64,000 nucleotides of DNA, taken from NCBI RefSeq assembly GCF_000224145.3, contig NC_020169.2, positions 2,654,416 to 2,718,415 of the forward strand, written 5' to 3'. Positions 10,854 to 20,313 of this stretch are shown piece after piece. Position numbers and translations under genes: made by a program. The notes beneath the pieces were generated by a model that was not told the origin of the DNA, did no database searches, and saw only the letters and a list, made by a program, of their open reading frames with translations. Each line of letters begins with the position of its first letter. Position 1 is the stretch's first letter. Origin of the DNA: Ciona intestinalis (taxonomy: Eukaryota > Chordata > Ascidiacea > Phlebobranchia > Cionidae).

Positions 10854-12148
10854 TCAGGGCCGCAGTTCGTCATTCGGGTTTAGACTCGGCTGCATGCGCC
10901 TCCACTTTGCCCGACGGTTAGAGAACCAAACCTTAGGAAAGTGACATGAGTCATATACATTCATTATTTATTGTTTCATGCACACTGTTATTACCTGCAC
11001 CCTTGCTTCTGTTAAGCCGGTGCGACTAGCTAGCTTTTCTCTCACGCCCACTGGTGGGTAATGGCCCAAACTAAAAGCACTTTCTAAGATCGACAATTGT
11101 TCTGGAAAAGAAGGAAATCATCTTTTTTTAATGCGAAACAATTTACATCTTTAGGTAAAAACAAAAAGCAATCTTTAGTTTCGTATAAACAAGAATTACC
11201 TGACGAAAATCTAGTTCTACTTCTTCGTTGTTGATGAAAATTAAGAAAATGTTTATCAGCGTTCGGTCCATGCTGGCGAGCTTGTGTAAAACTTGACCCA
11301 ACAGCTCGCGATTGGGGAACTTCCCCTTGCCAACAAATAGCAGATGAAAACACTTCGCCTGAAACGGACTGTGTCGGTTGTATCTCCCTCTTTGAAGTGC
11401 CCCTATGCTGAACCGAATGTTTTGTATCTTTTAAAGAAACGTTTGCTGCATTATTATCACTTTGGTTCAGCTTTATGTGTTTCATAAACGGGACAGCTCC
11501 GTCAGCTGCCGGCAAATCATGTACTGTTGCAGCAGTAGAGCGTGGGAGTGATTTAAAACGCAACAAGTGCTCGCTGTTGCTGGTAGATTGCTCTTCAGAA
11601 GATAACGTTTCAGATTCGGAAATGTTGTTGTACTGAAGACCTGCAAGATATAATAACTTGTATAGTAAAGTGGGGTAAGATGGGACACTCTTTCAGACTC
11701 TTTTCTTATTCGATTTGTTGGTAAATAAAGAATATTTCCAGAATTGTATAACCGCGTAGCCCCGCAGCTCTATAAAAGATCGTTGTTAACTGTTCAAAAC
11801 TTTTTATGAAATATGGCATTTAGATGCTAACGGTATCCCACCTTACTCAACAGTACTATAAATCTAACCTGTTTGAAACCACGGCCTGGCCATGGCGACA
11901 TTTCCTTCGTTCTTCTGAGTAAAGCAACGTTGGTAATGTGGGAAACTTGGCATTGGAAACCCGAGTGCAATGAGCCATTCTAATGTCACTGGAACTGTGC
12001 ACGATTTCAGATATTGCTGCCAAGCCTCATGTGTGCGTACTTGCAGTTCTTTAGATGTAGATGATACATTTCTCTCAGCCATCTGTCTTAGAAAATCCAG
12101 CTGAGGCAAACCGCGTAGGTCAGGTAGTATTTTTCCTCCGATGTCCAT
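10854..12148 (-). CDS. Paired-class homeobox protein, Pax-type Ser50 homeodomain, no paired domain
   Basis: Four exons on the minus strand, 12148-11869, 11640-11200, 11101-10995 and 10931-10854, have matching phases and give 301 residues. The homeodomain spans residues 231-290 at the extreme C-terminus, leaving an 11-residue tail. Helix 1 contains [10 protein letters not shown] and helix 2 [15 protein letters not shown]. Helix 3 reads [12 protein letters not shown], with Ser at homeodomain position 50 and Asn at 51. Ser50 is characteristic of Pax proteins; paired-like factors usually have Gln or Lys. The intron between positions 46 and 47 is the classic paired-class site; a second intron interrupts codon 11. 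Residues 1-230 show no paired domain, octapeptide or other known domain. The ATG at 12148 has a good context (AAACAATGG). It is likely a nuclear DNA-binding regulator. Intron 1 (228 bp) contains a MITE. It could be a diverged Pax that lost its paired domain, or an unseen 5' exon could still encode one. Confidence 0.85.
11661..11860 (+). mobile_element. MITE copy in homeobox intron 1 (family M)
   Basis: A full-length copy with ends TATAGTAAAGTGGGG and CAACAGTACTATA. It fills most of the 228-bp first intron, ending 8 bp before the exon 1 boundary as read on the plus strand. Confidence 0.82.
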
Positions 12149-12698
12149 TGTTTAAATTGCGCAGAATCGCGCGTAGGTTTGGCTTATAAAGCCGATCCGT
12201 CATTTTCTTGGTATATAGCCCAACAACGTATTTGCATTTGCGAGTAAATGAATTCTCAATCTAGTAAAATACTAGGCGCCGATAATTTCATAAGCGATTC
12301 TATTCTGTTCGGAACTCTCAATTACGAAGTTAATTGCATTAAGCTTCGTCGCTAACAGCATTAGAGACGTATGGTAAGCGAGAATGTTTTGCGCTGTAAA
12401 GTAACCTGTTTATTGACATCCCGAACCGCTTTTCGGCCATTGAATACTAACACTCTCATTTCAATCAATCCAGACATCTATATTGTATTTGTAACGGGAA
12501 AATGGGTCACGTAACATCAAAAACGATGGGAAAGCGATATCAGAACATTATTAAATCAATATTCGGCAACTGGAGAACGCTGCAGCGATATGTATATCTG
12601 TACTGCTGAGTTTTTGTTAATATTCAATTGCGTTAGCCTTTCATGTAAAATGCAATAAAAACTACAATTTAATTTTAACAAGATTAACACACATATTA

Positions 12699-12883
12699 TA
12701 TAGTAGAGTGGGGGGAGATGGGACACCTCTAGCCCATAATATCCAAATATCTTGATCGTGTTTTAAACAGTCTATAGGAGTCATAAGGAAACAGGTTTAA
12801 TAATTCTTTTAATGTTCAGTTATACTACCAAATGAAACGAGAAAATAGAATGAAAAGTGTCCCATTTTCCCCACCCTACTATA
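12699..12883 (+). mobile_element. MITE copy (family M)
   Basis: Both terminal repeats are present (TATAGTAGAGTGGGGGGAG and CCCCACCCTACTATA), about 185 bp. Confidence 0.87.
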
Positions 12884-13192
12884 GAATTGTTATCCGTATA
12901 CAAAAACGCTGTGTAATTATGAAAAAATTAATAACGCATTTAGTAAACGGTGTCGGTTGCACATGGTTGTGGGTATTTACCTAATAAAAGCACAAGTTTA
13001 AAACGATTGCTAGTAAATTAACGATATGTTTCGTTTTCGTTTAGAATTTTCTGACTTATCAAAAATGTGATTTCTATGGTGCGTGGTTGTGTTTGGCGAA
13101 ATGACTGCTTTTTTTATACGTGTAAGTTTTTTAATTCTGTACGTGTTGACAAAAAGCTACAAGAACTTGTTTTTAAATTGCGTTATTTGCAG

Positions 13193-13230
13193 GTTTAATT
13201 AAGAATGCTCGTACACAGATAGAGTTGAAA
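13193..13230 (+). promoter_or_regulatory. 5'UTR splice acceptor (possible spliced-leader site) of TMED
   Basis: GCGTTATTTGCAG ends at 13192, 38 nt before the TMED ATG. No donor is obvious nearby, so this could be a cis 5'UTR intron or a trans-splice acceptor, as is common in Ciona. Confidence 0.4.
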
Positions 13231-15809
13231 ATGCAGTGTTTACTATTTATTGTCTTATTTGCTCTTGGTGTACACACTACTTATGGCGTGGAGCTTACTT
13301 ACGAACTCGAAGACAATTCGAAACAATGTTTCTTTCAGGACATAACCAAAGACACTAGAGCAACGATGGAGTACCAGGTACTGGTGTTAAAATGTATAAC
13401 TGTTTAATATGAAATAAAACTTTTAAATTGAAAATTCGTTTACCAGTAAGCATGCATGTCATGTGATACTACATTACTACAGTGTTTTAATTACCAAATT
13501 GGGAAAATTGGGTTATCCTGATCTTTTTCATAGAATTTAACAATTTGGTAAAAAATACACTATCATGTCGTTTGTAATCAAAACTACTGTGTTAAACCTG
13601 GTTAAAGTAGCGAAATAAAGGGAAAAAATCGTTTGTCTAAAAAGTTAACTTTCCAATGCACTGTTTTGTCTGTGTTTGTGTAAAAATATTTAAGTCATTG
13701 ACAGAATGTAAAAAAATACCTATATGACTAAAATGTCAGCCATACAATAAAAGGGAACATTTCTAAATAACCACCAACAAAGTTAAATATGTTTAAGCAA
13801 GCACAATGAGTATAAAACAAAAACACTCATGCTATGCCAACTAATATTTCCCCACGCATGAGAATAAATAAATAAATTACATTCATGTCAAATTTTGATT
13901 TTTTTTTGTGTTGGCAGGTTATAAGTGGTGGGAGGTACGATGTGGATTGCACCATTGAAGACCCTGATGGTTTGAAGTTATATTCGGAGAAACGAAAACA
14001 ATATGATTCTTACGCGTGGGATGCACAGAAGACTGGTGCATACCAGGTATACTGCGAAAATGGTATTATGGTGTTATAACACCAATAAAATTGTGCAGGT
14101 TTTGTCTCAAATCACTTTTAAAAATTTGACATTGCTTTCTTTAATCTTTATTAATGAGTGTAAAAATCAGTAAAAAAGTGTTTTTTTTTGGGCAAAAAAG
14201 TGACTTTTTCGGACAAAAAAATTGTGCAAAATGTTAAATAATTTCTTTTGCACATTCATTGTATATTGGTATCTTTTAACCTGCCATACAGTAAATTCAG
14301 TACATAGAATTTATACCTTCTAATTCTACCTAAAATGTACTTGATGGTCAGGCATAAAACTCAATTGTTTTCAGATTTGCTTCAGCAACGAGTTTTCAAC
14401 CATCACCCACAAAGTAATTTACTTTTCCATGATAGTTGGTGATGAGAAACCACTTGTTGATACCATGGACAGAGCAACTGCATTAAACCAGGTATTATAC
14501 TGCTTAATATTACTCAAAACTATTTTACCTGCATTAAGGTATGTCTGAAAAGTCTGAAAACTACACACTGCAATTCATTTAATTTTAAAAAGGAGAAGGA
14601 AGTTACAAAATTTCAAAATGTTTGGTGTTTTATTGCAATCAAAATAAAGTCTGTTTTTCTGTATAAATTTTACTATTAGAAGACTAAATATAAAATGCAG
14701 TTTACTTGAGACATCATACACTAGTATAGAAATATGGCTGTAGAAACAACCAATTCTGGATTTCTTTTATACATTCCGCATTTCTGCTATGTAACTCAGA
14801 TTCATATAAATGCCAAAATTGGTTAATATTAAAAAATAACCTTAAGCACTTGTTTAAATTACTGGGGCTCAAAATTTGTTCATATTTTTTTTTCTAAAAC
14901 TGTTACAGTGTAAAAAAACTTTACTGAAAAAACTATATTTAGATGGAGACATCGTGTGTTACAATACACGAAGGGATGAAGAACGTAATTGCCTCGCAAA
15001 CTCATTTCCGATTACGTGAATCTCTTGGTCGAGTATTCGCCGAAGGAATTAACACAAGGGTGCAGGTAGGAGCTTTTATTTATCACATTTGCAAGTATTT
15101 TACCAACCTTATAGTATGGGTGGCTTCATACAATATGTATGTGTCTGTTCATTAAACATTGTGCAATTTTGGATGATTTTTTGTGTGACTGTTATAATGA
15201 ATGACCCATGAATTAGTGACCACAAGGTCTGAATAGCTGTCTTCTCAAAAAGACATATACTTTAGGTTTAAGTATATAGCTATTGGCAGTATTATCAAAC
15301 TTTGAATCTGAAATGTTTCAATAATGTGTTATGTGTTCTATATGCTGACCCAATGCTGTGAGCCATTCTTAAGTATTATCATTTTTTAGCGAATGCCTGA
15401 GAAAAAACCCAAACACTTATGTTTAAAAATATATACAGTAGGGCCTGGGGAGATGGGACACTGTTTAACCGTCTTTTCTCATCCCATTTAGTAGTAAACA
15501 AAATAAATTCAAAGAATTATAAAACTATATTCTCAGGACTCTCATTGACCGTTGTTAATTGTTTAAAACACGCTTAGGACATTTGGATATTATGTGCTAA
15601 AGCTGTCCCACCTTCTCCTACCCTACTGTATATAATACCCTTACCCTAACCCTATCATATTTGTTTTTATTAAACATACTTTTGTTTAACCTTGTCAGAT
15701 TTGGTCTGCAATTCAAGTCACCATCATGATCATTGTAATGGTTGGCCAAGTATTTGTGTTAAGAGGACTCTTTAATACCAAGAAACCATTCACAAGAACA
15801 GACACATAG
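13231..15809 (+). CDS. TMED7: p24/TMED family cargo receptor (TMED3/7-like)
   Basis: Five phase-0 exons, 13231-13377, 13918-14046, 14375-14491, 14943-15065 and 15699-15809, give 208 residues, the usual family size. A signal peptide ([16 protein letters not shown]) is followed by the GOLD domain, with its two cysteines in KQCFFQDI and VDCTIEDP and later [10 protein letters not shown] membrane-proximal coiled coil follows, then a single transmembrane helix ([19 protein letters not shown]). The short cytosolic tail [11 protein letters not shown] carries a Phe and Lys-Lys pattern for COPII/COPI sorting. p24 proteins cycle between ER and Golgi as hetero-oligomers that load cargo, including GPI-anchored proteins, into vesicles. 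The tail and the DITKDTRAT region favour the gamma (TMED3/7) subfamily; the exact orthologue is less certain. Intron 4 carries a MITE. The symbol indicates similarity. Confidence 0.93.
15434..15630 (-). mobile_element. MITE copy in TMED intron 4 (family M)
   Basis: A full-length copy (ends TACAGTAGGGCCTGGGG and TACCCTACTGTA) in the reverse orientation, ending about 70 bp before the last exon. Confidence 0.87.
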
Positions 15810-17104
15810 CATTGCCCTGCACACTAATAAAGCTAGATATAAATTGTAGCAACACATAATGGTGAAGCATCACAAGTGTTAGACCATAAACTATTTTAAA
15901 TTTTCCACACATCTCAATTCTGTTTATTTTTATTGCAAATTCCCTGTAAAATCTTGAAAACGTAACTAGAAATGTGTTTTACTTTATTCCCGGTTGTTTA
16001 TTCTATTTATTTCCACTTTTGTTGTGCCTATTATAGTCGTAGCTAGGGGTGTTATGAAATATAGGTACCCTGTTTGTCACACTTTACTGAAAAGTTTTAT
16101 TCCCACCATATATTACCCAGAGTTAGTTTGACAAAAGATTTTGTGTCTCTAACATTCACAAGCACTTTGGCACCTACCGACAAAGTTTTTAACATTTTTT
16201 GTGGAGAATCATGAAGCAAGTTGAATGTTGAAAAGGTTGCAATTTTATGTTGTAATAAAAATGAGTCCTGTGTTATCTAGACGCTTACAATCATATTTTT
16301 GACAAAAAAATTCTAAACTTTTTCGGTTTTGAAAAGTATTTCAGTTTTGAAAAGGGATTTTCTGTTCTGATAAGTAAGTAAAATGTTTGTGTTTGTTCAT
16401 TAAATACTAAACAGATGGTCGTTTTATATTTGTTTATGCTAAAACTAGCTCTAAGTACGAAGTGTTGTTGTAAAACTAACAGTGAGTTACGACAATGCAG
16501 GCTAGAAAAAAGTCCATATAGTTGCACACGAGTACAGGACGTAGTCGTTTTACAGCCTATAGTATTTCAAGGGAACGTAATTAAAAGCACACACGCAGTT
16601 AAAGGGAAATAGTTCTATTAAACATTTAAACCGAAAGAAACGTACTATTAGTTCGCAGTATTAACAAACAGAGACTAGTGTAACAATGATAAATCAAACT
16701 ATCAAGACATTATTTGAACTCCGCGCATTTTTTTCATTCTTCTCTTTTTGGTATTTTAGCGTCCACGCATTAATTAAACCATCGTAAACACACAGCGGCA
16801 CGTCAATCTATTGCGTATTAAGAAAGTAAAGGAACTGAAACATAAGACGTAGGTTCTGTTTGAACTATCTGGCCGCTAGAATGACGTCATTTCACTTTAG
16901 GCCTGTGGGACTACGTTAGAATGTTAGTACCGCCTCATGTGTAAATAGCCCTGGAATTACTTGTCTCGTATTAATGTGTAACTAAGATTGGATAAGACTT
17001 TCTTTACGTTTTACAGGGCGTAACCTGATGTAGATAACTAAACAGCTTAATCAGACATCAAGCTTTTTGCCTGGAATAAGAGATTAACATTAGTTAGCAG
17101 AAAA
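15810..17104. other. Intergenic region TMED to MYADM-like gene
   Basis: This contains the TMED 3'UTR and the promoter side of the MYADM-like gene. A CRE octamer lies at 16882-16889, 223 bp before the next ATG. Short frames at 16291-16612 on both strands overlap and have no motif. Confidence 0.45.
16882..16889. promoter_or_regulatory. CRE octamer TGACGTCA upstream of the MYADM-like gene
   Basis: This is a perfect palindromic CREB/ATF site 216 bp before the start codon. It is one of nine such octamers in the window. Confidence 0.4.
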
Positions 17105-19114
17105 ATGGAAAGCAAGCTTAAGTACGTGATATCTAAAGAAGGCATTATCAAGTTTCTTGTTCTTCTATTTGGTTGCACCACTTTCGCACTAATAGCGGAT
17201 AGTAACAGTTATAGCTATCCTAGTGCAAAGACATGGGCGTTTGCAGCGTACATTATATCATGGAGTATTTCTCTGCTGTTCTATTTCTTTCATGCCACCG
17301 GTAAGATTTCCATTTTGGTTTCGTTTATAAATAATTCAAACACGTTTAAACGTTAGCTGTACGGTATTGGCGTAGCGCTTATACAAAGTTCCTAATATCA
17401 AAACTTATTCTGTTTCCACAAGTTAAAGACGGGACACCTTTAGCACATAATGTCCAAATGTCCTGATTGTGTTTTAAACAATTAACAACAGTCTATACTT
17501 ATAGGATCCGTGTGAATACGGTTTCCTAACTTGAAACGGACATCCCAACTTGAAACTTTATATATACAGGCTTGGCTCGCCAAATGAACTGCGGGGGTTC
17601 ATGTACGTATGACGGATTTGATTTCTTGTGGTCATGGTTATCAACTATTCATATTCTTGGCGCCTCGATCGCATTTTCTATTTACGTCACCGGCAGCTCT
17701 GGCTCGTAAGCAATTTTGCTTAAAATTTATATTTTTTGCTTATCTGATGGTATTTGGTGGGGTAAGATGGGACATGACTTAATTCTTTTTTTGTCCCATT
17801 TATTAGTAAACTAAGAATCCTTAGGTGCTAACAGTATCTTTACCCAACAGTACTATTTATTGCGTCAAACCCTGCCCTATATACGGCAGACGAAACGTTG
17901 AAAACAAAAACAACATCATATACCACATAAACGAAAATTAAATATTATTATATATTATGCTCGCCAGAAAGACATTAATCTTTGTATTTACCTTTCAATT
18001 CATACTCAGTGCTTACTACGCGAAACAAGCTTCAGCTGCTGCCATTGGTTTCATGACGTTTGCACTGTACGCTGTCGAGTCGTTCGTCCTACGTTCTTAT
18101 GCCCCTGCTAATGCCGGTAAGTTACGTAATGAGTATTTTGGTTGACAAACAACTTCCAATTCGGTTTTTGATGTAGAGTGGGATAAGATGGGAAACCGTT
18201 AACACCTATATCCCATTTTTCTTGGTTTTTTTAACAATTAACAGCTCTTTTTTATAATTGCGGGAATACGGTAAATAATCGTTTAAATGTTCTTTGTTTA
18301 CTTCAAAATAGGAACGAGAAAAAAGATTTAAAACATAACCCAACTTAGTCCAGCTTACTATAAGGGTGGTGAAATGGGACACATTTTTATTCTATTTTTT
18401 TTTTGTCCCAATTGGTAGAAAACAAAGAACAATCAACGAATTATAGAACCGTATCCTCGCGGCTTCCAAATACTATAGGATATTTCGATATTGTATGCTA
18501 AAGGCGTCCCGTCTCCCCCAACCTGCTGTACGCCACTAAACTAACTGATAAATCCATTAAACACAGGTTACATTGCAACTTGGAGAGGCTGGCTGAAGAC
18601 TGCTATATTAGTAGGCGGTGCTGCTTCATTTAGTTTGCTGGTCGACTCTGGTTACTCATGGTGTCGTACATCGTACGTTAGTGCTATTTCAATTCGTTTG
18701 ATTTGGTGTTACTAATTCTACATCATAGGTGCGAGATTGGATTGACGTATGCGCTCTCGGCTTACTGCATAGCATGGGGAATCAGCGTGTTTGTATTCCT
18801 AGGACGAATGTTTCTTCCGGCGTCAAAGTATGTCGATTTTTCATTTTTTGGCGGTTGTTCGGTCTAGCTTAACGACCTATAACTTATACTTTAATCACAG
18901 ATCGTCAGCAAAACCGTTTACGGTGTTCCAGTTTGTGTGGTCAGTCATTAGTTGCCTGCTGTTCTTATCAGCTTCCTCTTGCTTTGCTGCGTACATGAAG
19001 TGTTCGAATTTTGATTATAATTACTGCCGAGAAAGATTGGCAGGGGTTGTGGTCGGTTTCGTCACTGCAATACTCTATATTGTGGACGCTGTGGTTCATA
19101 GACCCCAAAGATAA
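17105..19114 (+). CDS. MYADM-like protein with tandem MARVEL domains
   Basis: Six exons, 17105-17300, 17570-17705, 17968-18116, 18567-18672, 18729-18827 and 18901-19114, join in phase to 299 residues with a TAA stop. The protein has about eight membrane-spanning segments arranged as two four-helix MARVEL units. The first covers residues 1-150 (FLVLLFGCTTFALIAD, AAYIISWSISLLFYFFHAT, TLIFVFTFQFILSAYYA). The second covers residues 150-299 (WRGWLKTAILVGGAASFSLL, LTYALSAYCIAWGISVFVFL, FVWSVISCLLFLSASSCFA, VVVGFVTAILYIVDAVV). This doubled layout and length match the myeloid-associated differentiation marker family. MYADM proteins organise ordered membrane domains and Rac1-linked adhesion. The ends are short, cytosolic and basic. 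Introns hold four MITE copies or fragments. A possible splice acceptor lies 4 nt before the ATG. Family assignment rests on topology and size, so sequence orthology is moderately sure. Confidence 0.85.
17421..17530 (+). mobile_element. MITE fragment in MYADM-like intron 1 (family M)
   Basis: The left two thirds of family M are present (GGGACACCTTTAGCACATAA, GTGTTTTAAACAATTAACAA). The right end is lost about 40 bp before exon 2. Confidence 0.75.
17755..17855 (-). mobile_element. Short MITE derivative in MYADM-like intron 2 (family M)
   Basis: The ends GGTGGGGTAAGATGGGAC and ACCCAACAGTACTA flank a shortened core of about 100 bp, so this is an internally deleted copy. Confidence 0.7.
18172..18362 (+). 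mobile_element. MITE copy in MYADM-like intron 3, first of an abutting pair (family M)
   Basis: A diverged but near full-length copy (TAGAGTGGGATAAGATGGG to CAGCTTACTATA). Its right end shares bases with the left end of the next copy. Confidence 0.75.
18357..18530 (-). mobile_element. MITE copy in MYADM-like intron 3, second of an abutting pair (family M)
   Basis: An opposite-orientation copy (CTATAAGGGTGGTGAAATGG to CCCCCAACCTGCTGTA) that starts at the CTATA end of the preceding copy, ending 36 bp before exon 4. Confidence 0.77.
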
Positions 19115-19553
19115 AGTTGTAACATTCAGTATAATGTTTTGTACGTATAACACAACTCTGCTGGCCATCATGGACATTTTTCTAGAGGCCATAGACGTAC
19201 TCTGCTGGTTCTGGACATTTTATTGATATTTTATTGTTGATGTTTGACATATGTCACGGAATAAACGTTCCCGCATGATCTTGTGTGTAACGCTTGCTCC
19301 ACATGTAAAGTGATCATATTTTGTTGTAGATGTAGAAATTTGTTGCTTACAGGACAGAACTCTGGAGCATAGAAATATATATAAACGCTTGAGGAGGGAT
19401 AGCTTTACCCGTCTACGAAGTGAAAACGATTTTGGCTCTATTGTAAACTGAATTGCATGACGGCACTTTCTGCTTAAGTTTTGCTTCTTGATGTTTTAAA
19501 AACATGTAAATACACGCACACACACACACTAGACAACGATTACTTATACCTCT

Positions 19554-19588
19554 TTCACAACTTTATAGTCTTTGTATAAAGTTGTGAA
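19554..19588. repeat. Perfect 14-bp inverted repeat with 7-nt loop
   Basis: The arm TTCACAACTTTATA pairs with TATAAAGTTGTGAA around the loop GTCTTTG. The stem is perfect, about 440 bp after the MYADM-like stop and just after a CA microsatellite. Confidence 0.8.
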
Positions 19589-19854
19589 GAATAACTATGA
19601 ATGCTAAATTGTCACATAAAGTGGACGTAACATGAAAAAATACTGACGAAACATTGCCAAAGCGTGGGTGGCCAATGCATGGACAAAACGTTGGCAAATA
19701 ATGAAAAAAAGATTCCAAGTAACGTTGTAAATAAAAATACTGTGGATGTCTCTTCTACCGTTTTCCTCTAAACGAAATAAATATTTTACAAAAAAAAACT
19801 GCAAAACGTGATTGAATCTCAAAATGTATATACAGACCGGACTATTAAGAAGTT

Positions 19855-19902
19855 CGGGAATTGGGTGCTAACAATGTTCCATTTTACCCCACACTACTAT
19901 AT
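19855..19902 (-). mobile_element. MITE right-end fragment (family M)
   Basis: Only the GGGTGCTAACAATGTTCC to CCCCACACTACTATA end remains. Confidence 0.6.
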
Positions 19903-20313
19903 AATATATACAACCTAGCACGTATATTTACATAGCATGATCAAATATTATAGAGAACTTTCTGCAACTTCTTTTCAGGGCGAATGACGTGTTATACTAA
20001 AGTTGAATAAAAGTGACTTGTTCCGCACGAGAAGTAATTCAGTTAGTCGTTATGGAGAGGAAACAATAGTCGATTATAATACCTGGTGATAAAAGTAGTC
20101 GCGACGGGCAACTCGAACGACTTTTACGCTCCGTTGCTTTAAAAAAAGATAATTTACTAAGGGATAATACTTTATATACTAAGGTATGCTATTCGTATTG
20201 AATCAGTCATATTATGCGACTCTGTGTGTAAAGATATCACAGCCTAAATTTTTCCTTGCTGCTGACTTGTTAATAAACTTTAAAATACAGAAGAGTTAGT
20301 GTGTAAGAGAGAT

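Larger units (their letters stand above)
12149..13230. other. Shared upstream region of the divergent homeobox and TMED genes
   Basis: This is a 1.08-kb divergent intergenic region. It contains one MITE (12699-12883) and, near 13192, a splice acceptor for the TMED 5'UTR. No other exon is supported. Confidence 0.5.
19115..20313. other. Intergenic region MYADM-like to TPR gene
   Basis: It holds a (CA)n tract near 19514-19529, a perfect 14-bp inverted repeat at 19554-19588 and a MITE right-end fragment at 19855-19902. A splice acceptor ends at 20290, 23 nt before the TPR ATG. No exon with a recognisable product was found. Confidence 0.5.

Noticed and set aside
10687-10944. Plus-strand open frame of 85 codons
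   Set aside because: It is antisense to the last homeobox exon (10931-10854) and its flank, with no motif.
12149-13192. Search for a paired domain upstream of the homeobox gene
   Set aside because: No frame on the minus strand in this interval shows paired-domain motifs; exons further away cannot be excluded.
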